Of a stretch of 64,000 bases of DNA, positions 7,635 to 16,151 are shown in pieces. This stretch comes from Pseudomonas lurida (GTDB taxonomy: Bacteria; Pseudomonadota; Gammaproteobacteria; Pseudomonadales; Pseudomonadaceae), in assembly GCF_013522705.1 (NCBI RefSeq), contig NZ_JAAMRE010000004.1, positions 1 to 64,000 on the forward strand, given 5' to 3'. The translations under genes and the position numbers were made by a program. Every line of letters starts with the position of its first letter. Position 1 is the stretch's first letter. The notes beneath the pieces were generated by a model that was given only the letters and a program-made list of their open reading frames with translations, ran no database searches and was not told the DNA's origin.

Positions 7635-8507
7635 TCAACTCAGCAGCCCGGTGCTGACCGCCACGATCAGGAACACCCCCAGCAGCGCGCGGTAGATCAC
7701 GAAGGGCCAGGTGGAGAACCGCTCCAGGAATTTCATCAGGCCCCAGATGGCAAAGAACGCCGAGACGCTGGCTACCACCAGGCCAAACAGCAGATGTGGC
7801 CAGGCGTGGGCGGGCAGGTCGGCGTGCAACAACACCCACAGCTCCTTCAAGCCGGCAAGGGCAATGGCGGGTAACCCCAGCAGGAAGGAAAAGCGTGCGG
7901 CTTCTTCGCGTTTAAAGTTGAGGAACAGCGCGGCGGTCAAGGTAGAACCGGAACGTGATACGCCTGGAATCAAAGCGCCAATCTGTGCGACGCCCACGAT
8001 CAACGCATCACGCAGGCGCATCTGGCTGACCTCGCGGGTATGCCGCGCACGCAACTCGGCTACCGCCAGCAACACCGCCATGACGACGCAGGAAATACCA
8101 ATCACCGTCAACCCGCGCAATGGTGAGTTGCAGGTATTCAGTGTCGACGACAAGGCCAGCCCGGCAATCCCTATCGGGATGGTCGCCAATACAATCGCCA
8201 CGGCCAGCTTGAACCATTGATCGTTATAGTCACCCCGGCGCACCGCATCGATGCTGCCCGTGGTCACCTGGCGCACATCGCGCCAGAAATAACTCACCAC
8301 CGCTGCCAGCGCCGCCAGCTGCATGGCTGCCGAAAATGCCGAGCCGGGGTCCTGCCAGCCGAGCAGGGCGGGTATTACGCGCATATGGGCGGTGGAGGAG
8401 ACCGGCAACAGTTCAGTAATGCCCTGGATCACGCCCAGGATGAAGATCTGCAGGTAATCCAGGGAGGCGAAGCCCACATCCAGGCCGGCGGTACAGACGT
8501 TGCTCAA
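7635..8507 (-). CDS. uppP: Undecaprenyl-diphosphatase (bacitracin resistance)
   Basis: A 290-residue polytopic inner-membrane enzyme that dephosphorylates C55-PP so that the lipid carrier for peptidoglycan and O-antigen can be reused. The two family motifs are visible: QGITELLPVSSTAHM near residue 30, with the catalytic Glu, and GVSRSGST near residue 190, with the catalytic Arg/Ser. About eight hydrophobic segments follow the family pattern. No ATG lies before the first motif. The start is taken as TTG at 8507 because AAGGAC lies a few bases upstream; GTG ten codons in is possible. Its last 306 bp, including downstream sequence, are duplicated at 7057-7362. Confidence 0.93.
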   Translation of the reverse strand: MSNVCTAGLDVGFASLDYLQIFILGVIQGITELLPVSSTAHMRVIPALLGWQDPGSAFSAAMQLAALAAVVSYFWRDVRQVTTGSIDAVRRGDYNDQWFKLAVAIVLATIPIGIAGLALSSTLNTCNSPLRGLTVIGISCVVMAVLLAVAELRARHTREVSQMRLRDALIVGVAQIGALIPGVSRSGSTLTAALFLNFKREEAARFSFLLGLPAIALAGLKELWVLLHADLPAHAWPHLLFGLVVASVSAFFAIWGLMKFLERFSTWPFVIYRALLGVFLIVAVSTGLLS

Positions 8508-8684
8508 AGTGCGTGTCCTTGAAAAAGTGGCGAACCGGCGAAGTTTATTCGAAATGTTTCAAGAATTCGGCCGAGGCCATGGCTAACTGCAATCCGTTCA
8601 GCCAGTAGAAAGGTTCGCCGCGCTCTTGGCCGCTGCCGGTGTTTTGTGAACAATGGCGCCCTGTTTTTTCTGATCGAGCGCCCC

Positions 8685-9191
8685 ATGCCTGAAACCACCG
8701 TGGAATTGATCCAGACCGGCCCCGAAGAAGCCGAGCTGATCCGCAATCTCTACCAGTACTACGCCTATGAGTCTTCGGACTGGGAGCAGGAAGACGTCGA
8801 GGCCGACGGCCGCTTCTACATCCACGACGAACACCTGGCCCGCTACTGGCAAGACCCGCAATGGAGCGCCAACCTGCTGCTGGTCGACGGCTATATCGCC
8901 GGCTTCCTGCTGATCGAAGGGTGTGAGTTACCGGGCATCGAGGCCCTGGAACTGGCCGACCTGTTTATCCTCAAGCGCTACCGCCGCAAAGGCATCGGGC
9001 GCGCCATTGCCACCCAGGTGCTGTGCAGCGGCGAGGCGGATTGGCTGGTGCGGTTTTATGATCAGGACGAAGTGTCCCAGGCGTTCTGGCGCGTGGTGCT
9101 GGATAACCTGCCGCGTCCGGTGCAAGCCCTGGAGCTGGCGGATGATCCGCAGTTGATGAGTTACCGGGTTACGCGGGCGGTGCTGCATTAA
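8685..9191 (+). CDS. GNAT family N-acetyltransferase
   Basis: A protein of 168 residues when started at ATG 8685 (MPETTVELIQ). An upstream ATG at 8646 would add 13 residues but has no ribosome-binding site. The acetyl-CoA loop is RYRRKGIGRAIATQ near residue 110, preceded by ALELADLFILK on the beta-4 strand. WRVVLDNLPRPVQ near the end resembles the C-terminal part of this family. The substrate cannot be read from sequence. It ends inside the 3' end of the convergent GlxA-type gene (23-bp overlap). Confidence 0.85.
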   Translation: MPETTVELIQTGPEEAELIRNLYQYYAYESSDWEQEDVEADGRFYIHDEHLARYWQDPQWSANLLLVDGYIAGFLLIEGCELPGIEALELADLFILKRYRRKGIGRAIATQVLCSGEADWLVRFYDQDEVSQAFWRVVLDNLPRPVQALELADDPQLMSYRVTRAVLH

Positions 9192-10113
9192 ACGTTTGTT
9201 GCATCACCTGCGGCGGCTGTCCGAACGCCCTTAGAAATGCCTGGCGCATGCGCTCGCGATCACCGAAGCCGGTCTCGCGCGCCACCACTTCCACCGGGTG
9301 CCGGCTGGTTTCCATCATTGCCCGGGCGGCTTCCACCCGCAGAGCTTCGATGGCCTTGGCCGGGGTTTGCCCGGTTTCCTCGCGGAACACCCGACTGAAC
9401 TGACGCGGGCTCAACCGTGCAACCTCGGCCAACGCCTCCACGGACAGGTCGTGGGTCAGGTTCTCGCGGGCGTAGGCCAGGGCCAGTTGCACGCGGTCGG
9501 ATTTGGGGTCCAGTTCCAGCAGCGCCGACAACTGCGACTGCTCGCTGCCACGGCGCTGGGCGATCACCAGCTTGCGTGCGATGCGCCGGGCGAGGTCGAC
9601 GCCCAGATCGTTCTCCACCATGGCCAGGGCCATGTCGACGCCGGCGCTCATGCCGGCGCCGGTCCAGACCTGGCCGTCCACTACAAACAGTTTGTCGTCT
9701 TCCAGGCGGATGTCCGGGTAGCGTTTGCGAAAGGCCGGCGCGTGAATCCAGTGCGTGGTGGTGCGCTTGCCCGCCAGCAGGCCGGCCTCGGCCAGCACGA
9801 AGATGCCCATGCACAGCGAGGCCACGCGCCGCGATTGCGCGGACGCGGCCTTGACCATGTCCAGCAGATTGGCCTCCGGCAGACGGAATTCCAGATAACC
9901 GCTGACGATCAGCGTGTCGTAGCCCTGTGCCCGAATCGGCGAGGTATTTACCGAAAACCCCTGGGAGGTCATCACCGCGCCGCCGCTTTCCGATACCAGA
10001 TGAAATTCATAGGCCGGCTCGCCGCGCAGCAGGTTCGCGCACTCGAACACCGAGCCCAGGCTGAGGCTCAGGGACTGGAAGTTCGGGTAAACCATCAGCG
10101 CAACGCTGTGCAT
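9169..10113 (-). CDS. GlxA-type transcriptional regulator (DJ-1/PfpI domain plus AraC HTH)
   Basis: A protein of 314 residues from ATG 10113, preceded by GGAGA at good spacing. The N-terminal 190 residues form a DJ-1/PfpI-like domain with VALMVYPNFQ at the start and the nucleophile-elbow-like SLCMGIFVLAEAGLL near 105. The C-terminal region is an AraC-type double HTH (LSVEALAEVARLSPRQFSRVF and PVEVVARETGFGDRERMRQAF). Known members in pseudomonads, such as GbdR, ArgR and CdhR, sense amines or amino acids. Here the ligand is unknown. It is divergent from the TetR gene, with 173 bp between them. Confidence 0.9.
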   Translation of the reverse strand: MHSVALMVYPNFQSLSLSLGSVFECANLLRGEPAYEFHLVSESGGAVMTSQGFSVNTSPIRAQGYDTLIVSGYLEFRLPEANLLDMVKAASAQSRRVASLCMGIFVLAEAGLLAGKRTTTHWIHAPAFRKRYPDIRLEDDKLFVVDGQVWTGAGMSAGVDMALAMVENDLGVDLARRIARKLVIAQRRGSEQSQLSALLELDPKSDRVQLALAYARENLTHDLSVEALAEVARLSPRQFSRVFREETGQTPAKAIEALRVEAARAMMETSRHPVEVVARETGFGDRERMRQAFLRAFGQPPQVMQQTFNAAPPA

Positions 10114-10254
10114 CGTTATTTCTCCAAGGGGCGCGGGAGGTGGGATTGTCGGCGTGTGCCGGGTAAACGGCAACTGGCGCAGCGCTATGTCCGAAATCCT
10201 TGCGGATCTGACATTGTGAGCCGCCGGCCCGCCTCCTACCATGGCTCCACGCAC

Positions 10255-10269
10255 TAGACGACTGGTCTA
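10255..10269. promoter_or_regulatory. Inverted-repeat operator for the TetR/NemR-like repressor
   Basis: TAGAC-GACTG-GTCTA is a perfect 5-bp inverted repeat located 18 bp before the TetR start codon. From memory, NemR-family operators use the same TAGAC/GTCTA arms. Its position just upstream of the ribosome-binding site fits autorepression of the three-gene operon. Confidence 0.65.
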
Positions 10270-10286
10270 ATCGCAAGGAGCCAAGC

Positions 10287-10916
10287 ATGCACAACCCAAG
10301 TAAAAGCGCGCGCCGCACGATTCTGGAGACCGCGCAAGCGATCGTCGGCCGTAAGGGTTTTTCCGCGGTTGGGCTCAATGAAATCCTGCAGAGCGCCGAC
10401 GTGCCCAAAGGCTCGTTCTACCACTACTTCGGCTCCAAGGACGCGTTCGGCGTGGTGTTGCTCGACACCTACTTCGACCACTACGTGCACGGCATGCAGC
10501 AGTTATTCGACCAGCCGGGGCTTAGCCAGCACGCCAAATTGATGCGCTATTGGCAAGCCTGGATCGACAACCAGACCGGCTGCACCGATGCGGGCAAATG
10601 CCTTGCGGTCAAACTCGGCGCCGAGGTGTCAGACCTGTCAGAGCCGATGCGCCTGGCGTTGCAACGTGGCACGTCACGCACCATCGCGTTGCTGGCGGTG
10701 GCGCTGCAACGCGGGATTGACGACGGCTCCCTGAGTTTCACACAGCCCCCGCAGCACCTGGCCCAGCGTCTTTATGCGCTGTGGTTGGGCAGCAGCGTCA
10801 TGAGCAAGATCACCCGTACACCGGCGCCGTTCGACGAGGCGCTCTGGCTGACCCAACAGCTGTTGGGCGGCCCCGAACACACCGATAACCACACCGATCG
10901 AGGCACTGGAAAATGA
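10287..10916 (+). CDS. TetR-family repressor, NemR/AcuR-like
   Basis: A 209-residue regulator. The N-terminal HTH reads FSAVGLNEILQSADVPKGSFYHYF (from about residue 26, described here by its ends FSAVGLNEI and GSFYHYF). The ligand domain has GCTDAGKCLAVKLGAEVSD with two cysteines, the region that carries the redox/electrophile-sensing Cys in NemR-like proteins. AAGGAG precedes the ATG. It is the first gene of an operon with a DJ-1-family protein (4-bp ATGA overlap) and an Old Yellow Enzyme, so it probably derepresses them when electrophiles such as quinones, glyoxals or N-ethylmaleimide-like compounds modify it. Confidence 0.88.
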   Translation: MHNPSKSARRTILETAQAIVGRKGFSAVGLNEILQSADVPKGSFYHYFGSKDAFGVVLLDTYFDHYVHGMQQLFDQPGLSQHAKLMRYWQAWIDNQTGCTDAGKCLAVKLGAEVSDLSEPMRLALQRGTSRTIALLAVALQRGIDDGSLSFTQPPQHLAQRLYALWLGSSVMSKITRTPAPFDEALWLTQQLLGGPEHTDNHTDRGTGK

Positions 10917-11590
10917 AAGTATTAATGGTACTGACCTCCCACGACCAGCTCGGCGATACCGGGCGCAAGACCGGCTTCTGGCTCGAAGAGTTTGCTGCGC
11001 CGTATTACGTGTTCAAGGACGCCGGCGCCGAGCTGGTGCTGGCATCCCCAGCCGGTGGCCAGCCGCCGCTGGACCCGGTCAGCGATGCGCCGGATGCACA
11101 AACCGAGCAGACCCGCCGCTTCGCCGCCGACCCCGCCGCCCAACAGGCGCTGGCCAACACGGTCAAGCTGGACTCGGTCAATGCCGCCGACTTCGACACG
11201 GTGTTCTACCCAGGCGGCCACGGCCCGCTGTGGGACCTGGCGGAGTCGCCGACCTCCATCGCGCTGATCGAGGCCTTCGAGCGCGCCGGCAAGCCCATCG
11301 GGTTCGTCTGCCATGCGCCGGGTGCGTTGCGCCACGTCAAGGCAGTCAATGGCGAGCCGCTGGTCAAGGGGCGTCGCGTCACCGGTTTCTCCAACTCCGA
11401 AGAAGCTGCCGTGGGCTTGACCGAGGTGGTGCCGTTCCTGATTGAAGATGATTTCAAGAAGCTCGGCGGCCGCTACGAGAAGGGGGCCGACTGGTCATCC
11501 TTCGTGCTTGAAGACGGCCTGTTGATCACCGGCCAGAACCCGGCCAGCTCCGCCGATGTGGCCAAGGCCCTGCTGAAACTCACCGCTTAA
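10913..11590 (+). CDS. DJ-1/PfpI family protein (type 1 glutamine amidotransferase-like)
   Basis: A 225-residue protein of the HchA/DJ-1 branch. It begins MKVLMVLTSHDQLGDTGRKTG with the conserved Glu in WLEEFAAPYYVFKDAG. YPGGHGPLWDL follows near residue 100, then the nucleophile elbow FVCHAPGAL with the reactive Cys-His pair near residue 132. Close relatives act on methylglyoxal (glyoxalase III) or repair glycated residues. That activity is inferred from the family. It overlaps the TetR stop by ATGA and is followed by a stem-loop and then the Old Yellow Enzyme gene. Confidence 0.9.
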   Translation: MKVLMVLTSHDQLGDTGRKTGFWLEEFAAPYYVFKDAGAELVLASPAGGQPPLDPVSDAPDAQTEQTRRFAADPAAQQALANTVKLDSVNAADFDTVFYPGGHGPLWDLAESPTSIALIEAFERAGKPIGFVCHAPGALRHVKAVNGEPLVKGRRVTGFSNSEEAAVGLTEVVPFLIEDDFKKLGGRYEKGADWSSFVLEDGLLITGQNPASSADVAKALLKLTA

Positions 11591-11613
11591 GTTAACCCCC
11601 CTCACGCTGTATT

Positions 11614-11641
11614 CATTGGCGACTCCAACGAGTCGCCAATG
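11614..11641 (+). terminator. Strong stem-loop between the DJ-1 gene and the OYE gene
   Basis: An 11-bp perfect stem (CATTGGCGACT and AGTCGCCAATG) with a six-base loop, followed by TTTGTGTT. It can act as a partial Rho-independent terminator or as an mRNA processing/stabilising hairpin that lowers expression of the downstream nemA-like gene. Confidence 0.7.
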
Positions 11642-11672
11642 TTTGTGTTCGCCTTGAATTTGGAATATCGCA

Positions 11673-12797
11673 ATGACTGACAGTCTCTTGAACACCCCGG
11701 TAAAGCTCGGGCATCACACGTTGAACAACCGCGTCGTGCTGCCGCCCCTGACCCGCCAGCGCAGCGCGCAACCCGGCGACATTCCCACCGCGCTGATGGC
11801 CGAATATTACCGCCAGCGTGCCGGCGCCGGATTCATGGTCAGCGAAGGCACCCAGATCGAACCACGCGGCCAGGGCTATGCGTGGACGCCGGGTATCTAC
11901 TCACCGGCCCAGATCGATGGTTGGCGCAAGGTGACCGATGCGGTGCATGCCGACGGCGGGGTGATCTTCGCCCAACTGTGGCATGTAGGGCGTGTGTCCC
12001 ATAACGCCTTGCAGCCGGACGGTGCGGCTCCGGTGGCCCCGTCCGCGCTGCCGGCCTTGCAGGCCAAAGCCTTTATCGAAACCGCGCCGGGCGTCGGCGA
12101 GCTGAAGCAACCGCCGGTGCCGCGCGCCTTGAGCGTGCTGGAAATCGAAGCGTTGGTCGGCCAGTACGCCCAGGCTGCGCGCAACGCGCTGGATGCCGGT
12201 TTTGATGGGGTGGAGATCCACTCGGCCAACGGTTACCTGGTCAACCAGTTCATCTCGGCCCATTCCAACACCCGTGACGACGAATACGGCGGTTCGCTGC
12301 ACAACCGCCTGCGCTTCCTGCGCGAGATCGTCGAAGCAGTGTGCAAAGTCGTCGGCCCGCAACGCCTGGGCGTGCGTTTTTCGCCACTGTTCAGCGGCAC
12401 CGATCAAGACCGTGTGTACATCGGCCTGGTGGAAGAGGATCCGCATCACACCTACATCGAAGCGATCAAGGTGCTGGAAGAGTCGGGGATTGCCTACGTG
12501 TCCATCGCCGAAGCCGACTGGGACAACGCGCCGGACCTGCCTGACACGTTTCGTGAGGCGGTGCGCAGCACCTTCAGCGGCCGCATCATCTACGCCGGGC
12601 GCTACACCGCCGAACGCGGCGAGCGCCTGGTGCAGGCGGGGCTGGCGGATTTGATTGCGTTCGGGCGGCCATTCATTGCCAACCCGGACCTGCCCCAGCG
12701 CCTGTTCAATGGCTGGCCGTTGAACCCGCTGCGGGAAGAGGGGATGTACGGTGGCGGTGAGGCGGGCTATATCGACTATCCCACCTATTGCGAATAA
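11673..12797 (+). CDS. nemA: Alkene reductase, Old Yellow Enzyme family (NemA-like)
   Basis: A 374-residue FMN-dependent enzyme of the TIM-barrel OYE family, using NAD(P)H to reduce activated double bonds, nitroesters and N-ethylmaleimide. Conserved features are NRVVLPPLTRQRS near residue 21, FAQLWHVGRVSH near 95, VEIHSANGYLVNQFI near 180 (His-Asn pair binding the substrate oxygen), DEYGGSLHNRLRF near 205, and FGRPFIANPDLPQRL near 330 for FMN phosphate binding. The length matches the family. It belongs to the TetR/DJ-1 operon, which would form an electrophile-defence unit. Confidence 0.92.
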   Translation: MTDSLLNTPVKLGHHTLNNRVVLPPLTRQRSAQPGDIPTALMAEYYRQRAGAGFMVSEGTQIEPRGQGYAWTPGIYSPAQIDGWRKVTDAVHADGGVIFAQLWHVGRVSHNALQPDGAAPVAPSALPALQAKAFIETAPGVGELKQPPVPRALSVLEIEALVGQYAQAARNALDAGFDGVEIHSANGYLVNQFISAHSNTRDDEYGGSLHNRLRFLREIVEAVCKVVGPQRLGVRFSPLFSGTDQDRVYIGLVEEDPHHTYIEAIKVLEESGIAYVSIAEADWDNAPDLPDTFREAVRSTFSGRIIYAGRYTAERGERLVQAGLADLIAFGRPFIANPDLPQRLFNGWPLNPLREEGMYGGGEAGYIDYPTYCE

Positions 12798-12805
12798 TCA
12801 CGCAA

Positions 12806-12843
12806 TCAATGTGGGAGGGGGCAAGCCCCCTCCCACATTGATT
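12806..12843. repeat. Single REP palindrome between convergent genes
   Basis: A perfect palindrome with arms ATCAATGTGGGAGGGGGC and GCCCCCTCCCACATTGAT around AA. It lies between the convergent ends of the OYE gene and the quinone oxidoreductase gene, the usual location for REP sequences, and can form a strong hairpin on either transcript. Confidence 0.88.
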
Positions 12844-12858
12844 TGTAGTGTTTTTGAA

Positions 12859-13857
12859 TCAGGCGACCTGCAACACGATCTTGCCGATATGATCGCCGCC
12901 TTCCATCCGCGCATGGGCCTGGGCGGCGTCGGTGTAGGGGTAGACCTTGTCGATGATCGGCAGGCAACGCCCGGCGCTCAGGACCGGCCAGATGTATTCA
13001 CGCAGTTGGTCGGCAATGGCGGCTTTTTCGGCCCCGGTGCGCGCGCGCAGCAGCGAGCCGGTGATCACCGCGCGCTTGCTGAGGATGCTCAGCAGGTCGA
13101 CATCATGGGCCTTGCCGCCGCCAAGGAAACCGAGCATCACCAGGTGCCCGTCCATGGCCAGTGACTTGAGGTTATTGTTCAGGTACGAGGCGCCCATGAT
13201 GTCCAGGATCACATCCACGCCATGGCCGTCGGTCTGCTCGGCGATGACGTCGGCAAAGTCCTGTTCGCGATAGTTGATCGGTTCGCCGCCGAGTGTGGCG
13301 ATGGCCGCGCATTTATCGGCGCTGCCGGCGGTGGCGAAGGCCTGGATGCCGAACTCGCGGCACAGCATCAGCGCGGTGGTGCCGATGCCGCTGGTGCCGC
13401 CGTGGATCAGCACACGCTGGCCGGTGTGGGCGTCGCCCAGGCCGAACAGATTGGCCCAGACGGTAAAAAAGGTTTCCGGTACGGCGGCGGCCTGGATCCA
13501 GTCCATGCCTTCGGGGATCGGCAAGGCCTGGCCGGCCGGCACGGCGCAGAACTGCGCATAACCGCCGCCGTTGGTCAGGGCACAGACCCTGTCGCCCAAG
13601 GCGTATTCGGTCACGCCGTCACCCAGGGCGGCCACTTCACCGGCCACTTCCAGGCCTGGGAGCGGATTCATGCCGGGTTTCATCGGGTACTTGCCGGCGC
13701 GTTGCAGGGCATCGGGGCGGTTGACCCCGGCCGCGTGCACGCGAATCAGAATCTCGCCGGGGCCAGCCACCGGCACCGCCGCCTGGCGTGGTTGCAGCAC
13801 CTCGGGGCCTCCGGGGGTGGTGATTTCGATAAGGGTCATTTCGGTGGGAAGCGTCAT
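12859..13857 (-). CDS. NAD(P)H-quinone oxidoreductase, zinc-less MDR family (PIG3/TP53I3-like)
   Basis: A 332-residue medium-chain reductase without the structural zinc cysteines. It has GPGEILIRVHAAGVNRPDALQRAG near residue 32 (described by its ends), LPGLEVAGEV near 67, GDRVCALTNGGGYAQF, and the Rossmann motif HGGTSGIGTTAL near 152. The NPLPGLEVAGEV and LLRARTGAEKAAIA segments are typical of the PIG3-type branch. It reduces quinones with NADPH in the cytosol. It overlaps the upstream MFS gene by 4 bp (ATGA), so the two are translationally coupled. Confidence 0.9.
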   Translation of the reverse strand: MTLPTEMTLIEITTPGGPEVLQPRQAAVPVAGPGEILIRVHAAGVNRPDALQRAGKYPMKPGMNPLPGLEVAGEVAALGDGVTEYALGDRVCALTNGGGYAQFCAVPAGQALPIPEGMDWIQAAAVPETFFTVWANLFGLGDAHTGQRVLIHGGTSGIGTTALMLCREFGIQAFATAGSADKCAAIATLGGEPINYREQDFADVIAEQTDGHGVDVILDIMGASYLNNNLKSLAMDGHLVMLGFLGGGKAHDVDLLSILSKRAVITGSLLRARTGAEKAAIADQLREYIWPVLSAGRCLPIIDKVYPYTDAAQAHARMEGGDHIGKIVLQVA

Positions 13858-15086
13858 TTGAAGTTACCTGCAACGATGAGCGTATGGGTTGGGACCGCAT
13901 CAGGCGGTTTGCGGTTCAGCAGGAGCATGCCAAGTTCCAGCAGCAACGCGATCACAATGGCGCCGGCGGCGATCGTGAACAGCACTGCATGTTGACCGCC
14001 GCTGGCGTTGAACAGCGCGGAATAGGCAAACCCCGCGACCGCCTGGAACGTCGCGAAGGACACCGTAGCACGGCTCCACGCTACCTGTTGTTGGTGATGA
14101 GTGGGGATCAGTTCGTGAACCCGCGCCAGCGCCAGCGGCACGATACCCGGCGGGAATGAGCCGAGGATCACGGCCAGTACGGCCAGCGCCGTAAACGAAC
14201 TGGAGACGGCCAGCAAGCCGACGGCAATCGCCTGCACTGCCAGCACCAGGCGGATACTCACCCGAGCACCGAGCTTGTCGGCCAGGAAACCGTACGTGAC
14301 CGGTCCCACAATCGAGCCCAGGCCGTACATCACCCAGATCATCGCACCTATATGGGCCCCGGCGCCCAGCCCTCGGGCGACGTAATCCACCAGAAAGACC
14401 ATGGCCGGTACCAGGCCCGCGGCCATAAAAGCGTATTGAGCAAACAACAGGTACACCCCCGGCGGCGTTGGCACCGCCGTGGCCGATTGCGCCGGGGCTT
14501 CGTACAGCGTGCCTGTGGGCCAGGCAAACCAGCTGGCGGCGGTCAGCCCCAGCGCCAGCAGGCCCAGGCCGAACCAGGTCTGTTGCAGGCCCAGGCTCAA
14601 CAGGGGCGGCACCAGGGTGCCGGAACCGGCGATGCCCAGCCCGATACCGAGGAAAATCGCACCACTGGCCACGCCTCGACGCGCGGCCGGAACATGGGGC
14701 AACACGGTCGCCGCCACCAGCACCATGATTGCGCCACCGGCTATCCCCGACAGCAGGCGCCAGATGAAGAACCACACCACCGACAGCGGGAAGCCGCAGG
14801 CAAAGAACGCCAGGGTCACCGCCACCATCATGCCGCGCAGCGCCGTCGTGTTCGAGGTGTGCCGGGCGAGGGGCCGCCCGATCAGCGCGCCGACCAGGTA
14901 ACCCACAAGATTGGCCGCACCGAGGTACACCACGTCATTGGCGCTGAACCAGTGCGCCTGGATCAGCGACGGAATCAGCGGCGTGTAGGCAAACCGCGCG
15001 AGGCCGATACTGACCAGGCTGGCACACAGGCCGGCGAAAATCGCCAGCCATGAAGGGCTGCGGGAGGGAAGGTGAGTGTCGAGCAT
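13854..15086 (-). CDS. MFS transporter, YbfB/YjiJ family
   Basis: A 410-residue membrane protein with about 12 hydrophobic segments. The opening IGLARFAYTPLIPSLIQ and DVVYLGAANLVGYLVGALIG are characteristic of the YbfB/YjiJ branch. The substrate is unknown. It forms an operon with the downstream quinone oxidoreductase (4-bp overlap) and is divergent from a LysR gene with paired palindromes between them, so the LysR protein is the likely regulator. Confidence 0.88.
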   Translation of the reverse strand: MLDTHLPSRSPSWLAIFAGLCASLVSIGLARFAYTPLIPSLIQAHWFSANDVVYLGAANLVGYLVGALIGRPLARHTSNTTALRGMMVAVTLAFFACGFPLSVVWFFIWRLLSGIAGGAIMVLVAATVLPHVPAARRGVASGAIFLGIGLGIAGSGTLVPPLLSLGLQQTWFGLGLLALGLTAASWFAWPTGTLYEAPAQSATAVPTPPGVYLLFAQYAFMAAGLVPAMVFLVDYVARGLGAGAHIGAMIWVMYGLGSIVGPVTYGFLADKLGARVSIRLVLAVQAIAVGLLAVSSSFTALAVLAVILGSFPPGIVPLALARVHELIPTHHQQQVAWSRATVSFATFQAVAGFAYSALFNASGGQHAVLFTIAAGAIVIALLLELGMLLLNRKPPDAVPTHTLIVAGNFK

Positions 15087-15138
15087 GATGACAATCCTGG
15101 GTATTTTGTCCGGCGCCCAGCATATCCAGATTTATCGA

Positions 15139-15186
15139 TGCAATAATGCAGCGATTACACGTCATAATGATGCATATATGCAGCAT
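15139..15186. promoter_or_regulatory. Paired TGCA-N4-TGCA palindromes, probable LysR binding region
   Basis: TGCAATAATGCA (15139-15150) and TGCATATATGCA (15171-15182) are two palindromes with the same arms, 32 bp apart or about three helical turns. The second lies within a longer near-palindrome, ATGATGCATATATGCAGCAT (15167-15186). They lie in the 110-bp divergent intergenic region just upstream of the LysR start, as expected for recognition and activation sites of a LysR tetramer. Confidence 0.6.
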
Positions 15187-15196
15187 GGGAGCGCAC

Positions 15197-16072
15197 ATGA
15201 ATTGGGATGATGCACGCGTGTTCCTCGCGGTCTGCCGTGAGTCGACCCTTCGCGCAGCCGCGCGGGTACTGGGTGTCGACCAGGCCACCGTGGGGCGCCG
15301 GGTCAATGCCCTGGAAAAATCCCTGGGTGCAACCCTGTTCCTGCGCACCTCGGAAGGCTATGCCCTGACCGCCGTTGGCGAGGCCGCCTTGCACTCGGTG
15401 GAAAAAATGGAGCGCTCGGCCCTGGAGCTGGAGCGTCAGATCCAGGGCCTGGATGATCGCCTGACCGGCACCGTGCGGGTCAGCACCACCGACTCCCTGG
15501 CGATCGATTTCCTGATCCCGGCGATTGCGCGGCTGCACGACCGGCACCCGGATGTGCGCGTGCAGCTGGACGCGTCTACCCAGCTCCTGAGCCTGGCCAA
15601 ACGTGAAACCGATATCGCCGTGCGCAACACGCGCCCGGACAACCCCGACCTGATCGCTCGTCGCATTGCACGCTGGCCGGTGGGGCTGTTTGCTTCCCAG
15701 GCTTATATCGATCGTCATGGCTCGCCGCAGCCGGGCGGCCTGTTTGAAGGGCATGACCTGGTGGTCTATCAACCGTACCTGCACAGCCAGAAAGACATGA
15801 CCCTGGTCTGCGAACCCCTGGGCCGTGGGCGCATCGTCGCGTCCCTGAGTTCCAGCCTGTTGGTACGTCGCTCCATCGCCGCCGGGATCGGCATCGGCGA
15901 GATCCCCATCCTCACCGGCGAGCGCGACGGGCTGGTGCGGTTGTGGCCGGAGCGCACCCGGCCGCTGCCCTACGATGTCTGGCTGGTGACCCACGCCGAC
16001 CTGCGTCACACCGCGCGCGTGCGGGCGGTGATCGATGAAATTGTCGTGGGGTTTGCGGGAACGGGAGACTAG
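15197..16072 (+). CDS. LysR-family transcriptional regulator
   Basis: A protein of 291 residues from ATG 15197, chosen because GGGAG precedes it and the family N-terminus MNWDDARVFLAVCRESTLRA (split: MNWDDARVF, LAVCRESTLRA) starts there; the frame is open further upstream. The winged HTH is AARVLGVDQATVGRRVNALE. The remaining part is the periplasmic-binding-like effector domain (LTGTVRVSTTDSLAIDFLIP). It is divergent from the YbfB-type MFS plus quinone oxidoreductase pair, which it probably controls. The effector is unknown. Confidence 0.9.
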   Translation: MNWDDARVFLAVCRESTLRAAARVLGVDQATVGRRVNALEKSLGATLFLRTSEGYALTAVGEAALHSVEKMERSALELERQIQGLDDRLTGTVRVSTTDSLAIDFLIPAIARLHDRHPDVRVQLDASTQLLSLAKRETDIAVRNTRPDNPDLIARRIARWPVGLFASQAYIDRHGSPQPGGLFEGHDLVVYQPYLHSQKDMTLVCEPLGRGRIVASLSSSLLVRRSIAAGIGIGEIPILTGERDGLVRLWPERTRPLPYDVWLVTHADLRHTARVRAVIDEIVVGFAGTGD

Positions 16073-16151
16073 TCAGCACAGGCTTGCAAGCGTGCGTGCA
16101 GCGCTGCCCGGACAATGGATGGCGTTAGAGGCCATCCAACAGGGAGCACGC

